Assembly: GCA_030840515.1 (NCBI GenBank)
Contig: JAVEEJ010000316.1
Location: forward strand, 1 to 9,271
DNA from: Frankiaceae bacterium
GTDB lineage: Bacteria; Actinomycetota; Actinomycetes; JAVEEJ01
Length of the DNA stretch: 9,271 nt
Direction: 5' to 3'
Shown: positions 1 to 9,271 of the stretch, piece by piece
How positions within the stretch are numbered: position 1 is the first letter of the stretch
Layout of the letters: every line of letters begins with the position of its first letter
The notes under the pieces: model-generated
What the model saw: only the letters and a program-made list of their open reading frames with translations
Database searches by the model: none
What the model was told of the DNA's origin: nothing
Translations under genes and position numbers: made by a program

Positions 1-1605
<1,605 letters not shown>

Positions 1606-1609
<4 letters not shown>

Positions 1610-2943
1610 GCCCCGCGCACCCGGGCCTCGAGCGGCTGATCGGCGACTGGCTCCCCCGCCAGCGCTGGTTCGCTACCAAGAGCTCCGGCTTCGACGCGCT
1701 GTCCCTGCACAGCCTCGGGACCGTGATCGAGAGCGAGAACGAGCGTGTGGAGGCTGTACTCGCCCGGGTCGACTCGGGGGACACGACGCAGCACTACTTC
1801 CTCCCCCTCGCCTGGCACCGGAGCAGCGCTGCGGAGCGCGAGCATGCGCTGATCGGCGCGGTGGACGGCTGGCTCCTCCACGACGGCGCAGTGGACCCCA
1901 CCACCAACGCGGCCTGGCTCAGGCTCATCGCCGGGGGCTCCCCGGTCGGCGAGCTGCAGCCCGGGCCGAAGGCGGATCTCCCCGACGAGGCAGGTCGCGC
2001 ACTGGGTGCGGAGCAGAGCAACACCTCGATCGTGTACGGCGACGTGATCTGCAAGGTCTTCCGCCGGTTGGCCCCCACGCCCAACCCTGACCTCGAGGTC
2101 ACCCGGCGGCTCGGCGAGCTGGGGTCGACCTCCATCGCGCCGGCACTGGGTTGGCTGGAGGGCGCAGGTTTCACCTTGGCGATCGTGCAGCCGTTCCTGC
2201 GCGGCGCGTCAGAAGGATGGGCGCTTGCGCTGACCAGCGTGCGGGACCTCTACGCGATGCCGGAAGAGACGGCGGCCGACGCGGGTGGCGACTTCGCGCC
2301 GGAGGCTGAGCGGCTCGGCGCCGCGACCGCGAGGCTGCACGCGGAGCTGCGCGCGGCGTTCGGCGTGCGGGCCTCCCCCGGGGAGGCGGCGCGCATGGCC
2401 GCACAGATGCGCGAACGGCTGGACGCCGCGGTCGTCGCCGTACCCGCTCTCGCCCGGGTCGCCGCCGGAGTCCGCGCGGTCTACGACGCCGTCGCCGGGA
2501 TCGACGACCCGCTGGACGTGCAGCGGATTCACGGTGACTACCACCTGGGTCAGGTGCTCCGCACTCAAGACGGCTGGGTGATCCTCGACTTCGAAGGCGA
2601 GCCCGCACGGCCCGTGGAGGAGCGCACGGCACCGATGAGCCCCCTGCGTGACGTCGCCGGCATGCTGCGCTCGTTCGACTACGCGGCCCGCCACCTGCTC
2701 GCCGACCACGAGCGCTCAGCGATGCTCGACCTTCGCGCGAGCGAATGGGCCGGGCGCAACCGCGCCGCGTTCTGCGACGGCTACGCGGCCGAGAGCGGAG
2801 CCGACCCTCGGCAGAGCGGGCCGCTGCTGCGCGCCATGGAGCTGGACAAGGCCGTCTACGAGGTGCGCTACGAGGCGGACCACCGGCCCACCTGGGTCGA
2901 CATCCCCCTCGACGCTATCGGGCGGCTCGCCTCGCTGGAGTGA
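1606..2943 (+). CDS. mak: Maltokinase (GlgE pathway)
   Basis: ATP-dependent kinase (also called Pep2) making maltose 1-phosphate from maltose, the donor for the glucan maltosyltransferase GlgE. The start is GTG at 1606, overlapping the treS stop as GTGA, with an AGGA at 1592-1595 at good distance; the frame is also open upstream over treS, but those residues have no kinase character. The 445 residues match the usual size of about 450. The N-terminal cap contains WLPRQRWFATK (about residues 13-23). The nucleotide-binding part has EQSNTSIVYGD (136-146), Lys150 in VICKVF and Glu164 in LEVTRRL. The catalytic loop is IHGDYHLGQ with Asp311, and the metal-binding motif is DFEGEP with Asp328, replacing the usual DFG of protein kinases. 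SPLRDVAGMLRSFDYAA follows from about residue 345. These motifs match mycobacterial Mak closely. The linker between about residues 220 and 290 is Ala/Arg-rich and not recognisable. Acting directly downstream of TreS fits their known partnership in a TreS-Mak complex; whether this pair forms one is inference. Confidence 0.95.
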
Positions 2944-2983
2944 CCAAGTCGACGCTGCCCGTTTGTTAGCCACGCCGATCCGC

Positions 2984-2990
2984 GGGAAGG
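2984..2990 (+). promoter_or_regulatory. Ribosome binding site of glgB
   Basis: GGGAAGG lies 8 bases before the GTG at 2999 in the 55-bp gap after mak. It is the clearest Shine-Dalgarno match in the window and decides the glgB start, because the glgB frame is open far upstream through mak. The nearer in-frame GTG at 2990 overlaps this site and would have no usable spacing. The rest of the gap (2944-2983) shows no hairpin, operator or convincing promoter. Confidence 0.75.
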
Positions 2991-2998
2991 TGGGTTTC

Positions 2999-5166
2999 GT
3001 GCCTGCTACCCCCTCGCCTGCCGTCTCTGAACGCCTCGATCGCCTCGTCGGTGGGGCCGACCACGACCCCCACGGGGTGCTCGGCGCGCACCCGGCGCGC
3101 GGCAAGGTGGCCATCCGGGCGCTGCGGCCCGCGGCCAGCGCGGTCACCGCGCTCATCGGGGACGAGCGGATCCCGCTCAAGCGCATCCACGACGGCGGAG
3201 TCTTCGAGGCCAAGACCGCAGGCGCGGCCGTCCCCGACTACCGGCTCGAGGTCACCTACGGCGACGGCACGACCGCCGTGGAGGACGACCCCTACCGCTG
3301 GCTCCCCACCCTCGGCGAGGTGGACCTGCACCTCATCGGGGAGGGCCGTCACGAGCGGCTCTGGGAGGTGCTCGGATCGCACTGCCGCGAGTACGACGGC
3401 ACGACGGGCATCTCGTTCGCGGTGTGGGCGCCCAACGCGCGTGGCGTCCGCGTGCTGGGCGACTTCAACTACTGGGACTCGCGCGCCTACCCGATGCGCT
3501 CGCTCGGAGCCACGGGCGTCTGGGAGCTCTTCGTCCCGGGCCTTGGGCCGGGCACCCGCTACAAGTACGAGATCCTCGGCTCCGACGGGGTGTGGCGGCA
3601 GAAGATGGACCCGTTCTCCTTCGCCACCGAGGTACCGCCGGCCACGGCGAGCGTCGTCTACGAGAGCAGCTACGCCTGGAAGGACGACGACTGGATCGAG
3701 CAGCGGGCCACCTCGGCACCGCACGCCGAGCCGATGAGCGTCTACGAGGTGCACCTCGGGTCTTGGCGGCAGGGCCGCTCCTACCGCGAGCTCGCTGACG
3801 AGCTGGTCGACTACGTCAAGGACATGGGGTTCACCCACGTCGAGCTGCTCCCGGTCGCCGAGCACCCGTTCGGCGGGTCGTGGGGCTATCAGGTCAGCGC
3901 CTACTACGCGCCCACCGCCCGCTTCGGGGAGCCGGACGACTTCCGCCACCTCGTCGACAGGTTCCACCAGGCGGGGATCGGCGTCATCGTCGACTGGGTT
4001 CCCGCGCACTTCCCCAAGGACGCTTTCGCCTTGGCCCGCTTCGACGGCGGCCCGCTCTACGAGCACGCCGATCCGGAGCGCGGCGAGCACCCCGACTGGG
4101 GCACGCTGGTCTTCGACTTCGGCCGCAACGAGGTGCGCAACTTCCTCGTCGCGAACGCGCTCTACTGGCTCGAGGAGTTCCACATCGACGGGCTGCGCGT
4201 GGACGCCGTCGCGTCGATGCTCTACCTCGACTACTCGCGCAAGGCGGGTGAGTGGACACCCAACGAGTTCGGCGGGCGGGAGAACCTCGACGCCGTGCGG
4301 TTCCTGCAAGAGATGAACGCGACGGTCTACCGCCGCGTCCCCGGCGTGGTGACGCTCGCCGAGGAGTCGACCGCGTGGCCCGGTGTCACGAGGCCCACCC
4401 ACGTCGGCGGCCTCGGCTTCGGCTTCAAGTGGAACATGGGCTGGATGCACGACACGTTGGCCTACGCCGAACGGCCACCGATCTACCGGCAGTTCCACCA
4501 CCACCAGATGACCTTCGCGATGATGTACGCCTACTCCGAGAACTTCGTACTGCCCATCAGCCACGACGAGGTGGTGCACGGCAAGGGCTCGCTGCTGCGC
4601 AAGATGCCCGGCAACCAGCCCGAGCAGCTCGCTTCGATGCGCGCACTGCTGGCCTACATGTGGGCGCACCCCGGCAAGCAGCTGCTGTTCATGGGTTGCG
4701 AGATCGCCCAGCCCGAGGAGTGGTCGGAGGGTTCTTCGCTGCGCTGGGACCTGCTGCAGTGGCGCGACCATGAGGGCATGCAGCGGATGGTTCGTGACCT
4801 CAACCGGGTCTACGCCGAGCACCCGGCGCTGTGGACGCGGGACATCGACCCCGCCGGGTTCGAGTGGATCGACGCCAACGACGCCGCCGGCAACGCGTTC
4901 ACCTTCCTGCGCACCGGCGCCGACGGCTCGCACGTGGCATGTCTGGCCAACTTCTCCGGGACGTCGTACGGCGACTACCGGGTCGGGCTACCTGCCGCGG
5001 GCGTCTGGCAGGAGATCCTCAACACCGACGCCGAGGCGTACGCCGGCACGGGCGGCGGCAACTACGGCCAGGTGATCGCGACCGACGACCCGTGGCACGG
5101 GCGCCCCGCCTCGGCCACGGTGCACATCCCCGCGCTCAGCGTGGTCTGGCTCGCGCAGCCGGGCAC

Positions 5167-5170
<4 letters not shown>
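2999..5170 (+). CDS. glgB: 1,4-alpha-glucan (glycogen) branching enzyme
   Basis: Cleaves an alpha-1,4 linkage in a growing glucan and re-attaches the chain by an alpha-1,6 bond, creating the branches of glycogen; it acts on the polymer made by GlgE or GlgA. From GTG 2999 the product is 723 residues, the expected size for the long actinobacterial form with two N-terminal modules. Residues about 10-110 (ERLDRLVGGADHDPHGVLGAHP onward) form the N1 module, and about 125-215 the CBM48 module (ISFAVWAPNARGVRVLGDFNYWD). The barrel follows, with SVYEVHLGSWR, HVELLPVAEHPFGGSWGYQ, region I VDWVPAH (Asp332, His337), the nucleophile Asp402 in GLRVDAVASM, the acid/base Glu455 in LAEEST and Asp523 in ISHDEVVHGKGSL. 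QLLFMGCEIAQPEEW and a C-terminal beta domain complete it. All are hallmarks of GlgB, with nothing missing. The stop overlaps the next start (ATGA). The frame stays open upstream across mak, but that extension is a shadow translation. Confidence 0.97.
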
Positions 5171-7281
<2,111 letters not shown>

Positions 7282-7288
7282 TCCCTCC

Positions 7289-9271
7289 GTGGATCGCCGT
7301 CACGGGCCCCGGCCGCGTGCGACCTATCGCCTGCAGCTCCACGCGGGGTTCACCTTCGCCGACGCCGAGGCGCTGGTCCCCCAGCTCACGCTGCTCGGTG
7401 TCACGCACCTCTACCTCTCCCCCGTCCTCGCGCACACGCCGGGCTCCACTCACGGCTATGACGTGGTGGACCACACCCGGGTCGACGACGAGCTCGGCGG
7501 TCGCGCCGGCTTGGAGCAGCTCGCGGCCACCGCGCACGCCGCGGGGCTCGGGTTGCTCGTCGACATCGTCCCGAACCACATGAGCGTCGCGGCGCCCGAA
7601 AACCTCAACCCGGCGTGGTGGGCGGTGCTCACCGATGGCCCGAGTGCGTCCACCGCGCACTGGTTCGACATCGACTGGGCTGCGGGCGAGGCGCGCGTCG
7701 TGCTACCGGTGCTCGGCGACGACGCCGACGCCGTCCACCGCGAGGACGGGATCGTCCGCTACCACGAGCACCGCTTCCCGGGTGACGACACCCACTACCG
7801 GCTGGCGCACTGGCGCGAGGCACCGAGCTACCGCCGGTTCTTCGACGTCACCACGCTCGCGGGACTTCGGGTCGAGGACCCCGATGTCTTCGATGCCACC
7901 CACAGGCTGCTGCTCGAGCTGCTCGATGCAGGCGTTGTCGACGGCTTCCGCATCGACCACCCCGACGGCTTGGCCGACCCGCGCGGCTACCTGGTCCGGC
8001 TGGCCCACGCGACCCGCGGCGCGTGGACCGTCGTCGAGAAGATCGTGGAAGCGGGCGAACACCTGCCCCAGGACTGGCCGTGCGCCGGCACCACCGGCTA
8101 TGACGCCCTGCGCCTGCTGGACGGCGTACTCGTCGACCCGCTTGGCGAGGAGCCCCTGACGCAGCTCTGGTCGCGGATCGAGCCCGACAGCTGGGAGCAG
8201 GTGCTCGAGCGCAGCAAGCGCCTGGTGCTCGACAAGGTGCTCGGCCCCGAGCTCACGCGGCTGCAGCGCCGCCTCGCGAACGAGCAGCTGCACGAGGCCG
8301 CGCTCGAGCTGCTCGTCGCGATGCCGGTCTACCGCACCTACCTCGACGACCGAGACCCGCGTCCCGAGGACCTCGCCGTACTCGGTGCCGCGCGTGCTCT
8401 GGCGGCGCAGCGCAGGCCCGATCTCAGCGCCGCCGTCTACGAGCTGGTCGAGCGCCTCGTCACCGGCGACGACCCTGAGCTGACCCGGCTCTTCCAGCAG
8501 ACCAGCGGCCCGGTCATGGCCAAGGCCGTGGAGGACACCGCGATGTACCGCTGGCACCGGCTGGTCGCGCTCAACGAGGTCGGGGGCGACCCCGGCCGCT
8601 GGGGGGTCAGCCTCCAGGAGTGGCACGAGGCGTGCAGCCGCCGCCAGCGCGACGAGCCGTTGGCACTGACCGCCCTGACCACGCACGACACCAAGCGCAG
8701 CCACGACGTCCGCACCCGGCTCATCGCGCTCTCGGAGCTCACCGAGCTGTGGGCGCAGCAGCTGAACGCCTGGATGCTCGCGTTGCGGGAGCACGGCGTT
8801 CCCGACGCCGCGGCCGCCTACCTGATGCTGCAGTCCCTGGTCGGGGCCTGGCCGATCGACGCCGACCGGCTCGGTGCCTACCTGGAGAAGGCGACCCGCG
8901 AGGCGAAGCTGCACACGTCCTGGACGGATCCGAGCAGCGAGTACGACGCCGCTGTGCAACAGGCGGTCGGCCGCGCGCTGACCGACGCCGAGCTCATGCA
9001 GTCGATCGAGCAGTTCGTGACCGAGATCGCGCCCCTGGGCCGGCGCAACTCGCTGAGCGCACTCGCTCTGCAGCTGACCATGCCGGGCGTTCCGGACACC
9101 TACCAGGGCGGCGAGCTCGAGGACCTGTCGTTGGTGGACCCCGACAACCGTCGGCCGGTCGACCACGAGCTGCGGGGCAAGCTGTTGGAGCAGCTCGACG
9201 GGCTCTCCACGGACGCGGTGCTGGAGCGGGTCGACGAAGGACTGCCGCGGCTGGCTGTGCTGAAGGCCGGC
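7289..9271 (+). CDS. treY: Maltooligosyltrehalose synthase (3' partial)
   Basis: GH13 intramolecular transglucosylase that turns the reducing-end alpha-1,4 link of a maltooligosaccharide into an alpha,alpha-1,1 link, giving maltooligosyltrehalose for TreZ. The frame is open for 661 codons to the window edge with no stop; roughly 100 C-terminal residues are missing judging from the usual size of about 765. Starting at GTG 7289, 7 bases after glgX, the protein reads MDRRHGPRPRATYRLQLHAGFTFADA, the expected TreY beginning; ATG 7244 is an alternative start. Motifs: HLYLSPVLAHTPGSTHGYDVVD, region I VDIVPNHM (Asp92, His97), the nucleophile Asp223 in GFRIDHPDGL (codon 7955-7957), the acid/base Glu250 in VVEKIVEAGEHLP followed by GTTGYDAL, VEDTAMYRW, the third carboxylate Asp467 in TTHDTKRSHDVR, then PGVPDTYQGGELEDLSLVDPDNRRPVD. 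This combination is unique to TreY, and no key residue is missing. There is no Shine-Dalgarno before 7289, so coupling to glgX is plausible. treZ is expected next, outside the window. Confidence 0.96.
   Translation, partial: MDRRHGPRPRATYRLQLHAGFTFADAEALVPQLTLLGVTHLYLSPVLAHTPGSTHGYDVVDHTRVDDELGGRAGLEQLAATAHAAGLGLLVDIVPNHMSVAAPENLNPAWWAVLTDGPSASTAHWFDIDWAAGEARVVLPVLGDDADAVHREDGIVRYHEHRFPGDDTHYRLAHWREAPSYRRFFDVTTLAGLRVEDPDVFDATHRLLLELLDAGVVDGFRIDHPDGLADPRGYLVRLAHATRGAWTVVEKIVEAGEHLPQDWPCAGTTGYDALRLLDGVLVDPLGEEPLTQLWSRIEPDSWEQVLERSKRLVLDKVLGPELTRLQRRLANEQLHEAALELLVAMPVYRTYLDDRDPRPEDLAVLGAARALAAQRRPDLSAAVYELVERLVTGDDPELTRLFQQTSGPVMAKAVEDTAMYRWHRLVALNEVGGDPGRWGVSLQEWHEACSRRQRDEPLALTALTTHDTKRSHDVRTRLIALSELTELWAQQLNAWMLALREHGVPDAAAAYLMLQSLVGAWPIDADRLGAYLEKATREAKLHTSWTDPSSEYDAAVQQAVGRALTDAELMQSIEQFVTEIAPLGRRNSLSALALQLTMPGVPDTYQGGELEDLSLVDPDNRRPVDHELRGKLLEQLDGLSTDAVLERVDEGLPRLAVLKAG

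Noticed and set aside
2971..2990. Possible hairpin around CCGCGG in the mak-glgB gap
   Set aside because: The self-complementary core is only 6 bases with no extended stem or T-tract, too weak for a terminator or operator call.
2648..2998. Upstream extension of the glgB frame across the end of mak
   Set aside because: The extension is an Arg/Thr/Ser-rich out-of-frame reading of the maltokinase. The GlgB-like sequence begins only after 2999, where a GTG has a good ribosome binding site.
2966..4933. A 655-codon open frame on the minus strand opposite glgB
   Set aside because: Its translation is dominated by Val, Gly, Arg, Ala, Asp and His in low-complexity runs, with no recognisable motif. 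It lies exactly antisense to a well-supported GlgB; long antisense frames are an expected result of GC-rich third positions.
7635..8159. A 174-codon plus-strand open frame inside treY
   Set aside because: Its Thr/Ser/Arg-rich translation is a shifted reading of TreY; the real frame is the other one, open to the window edge and carrying every TreY motif.
7703..9166. A 487-codon open frame on the minus strand opposite treY
   Set aside because: It has the same low-complexity shadow composition and lies opposite TreY, whose motifs and catalytic residues are all present in the plus-strand frame.

Overview
The window is a gene-dense stretch of one strand from a GC-rich bacterium, almost certainly an actinomycete (Actinomycetota). 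The grounds are codon third positions that are overwhelmingly G or C, GTG start codons, 4-base start/stop overlaps, and a gene set (treS, a separate maltokinase, glgB, glgX, treY) whose protein motifs read like actinobacterial glycogen/trehalose enzymes. I cannot name the genus from sequence reading alone.

Layout, all on the + strand: (1) 1-1609, the 3' part of treS (trehalose synthase), whose beginning lies upstream of the window; (2) 1606-2943, mak/pep2 (maltokinase), overlapping treS by 4 bases; (3) 2944-2998, the only real intergenic gap (55 bp), carrying a ribosome binding site; (4) 2999-5170, glgB (glycogen branching enzyme); (5) 5167-7281, glgX/treX (glycogen debranching enzyme), overlapping glgB by 4 bases; (6) 7289-9271, treY (maltooligosyltrehalose synthase), which runs off the right edge. 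The treY frame is open from its start to the window end, without a stop. There is no gene-free stretch over 300 bases, and I see no RNA gene, mobile element, CRISPR array, terminator hairpin or long repeat.

Together the genes describe a loop between trehalose and glycogen. TreS interconverts trehalose and maltose. Mak phosphorylates maltose to maltose 1-phosphate, the donor that GlgE (not in the window) uses to extend alpha-1,4-glucan. GlgB adds branches. GlgX removes branches to give linear chains, and TreY turns the reducing end of those chains into a trehalosyl unit, which TreZ (not in the window) would release as trehalose. The synthetic arm (GlgE pathway) and the degradative arm (TreX-TreY-TreZ pathway) therefore appear to lie in one transcription unit. 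Four of the five enzymes (TreS, GlgB, GlgX, TreY) belong to the same GH13 alpha-amylase family and keep their three catalytic carboxylates; Mak has a kinase fold.

I found no evidence of a previously undescribed system. The observations worth checking are the joining of the two pathway arms, the tight coupling of the genes, and an ambiguous treY start.
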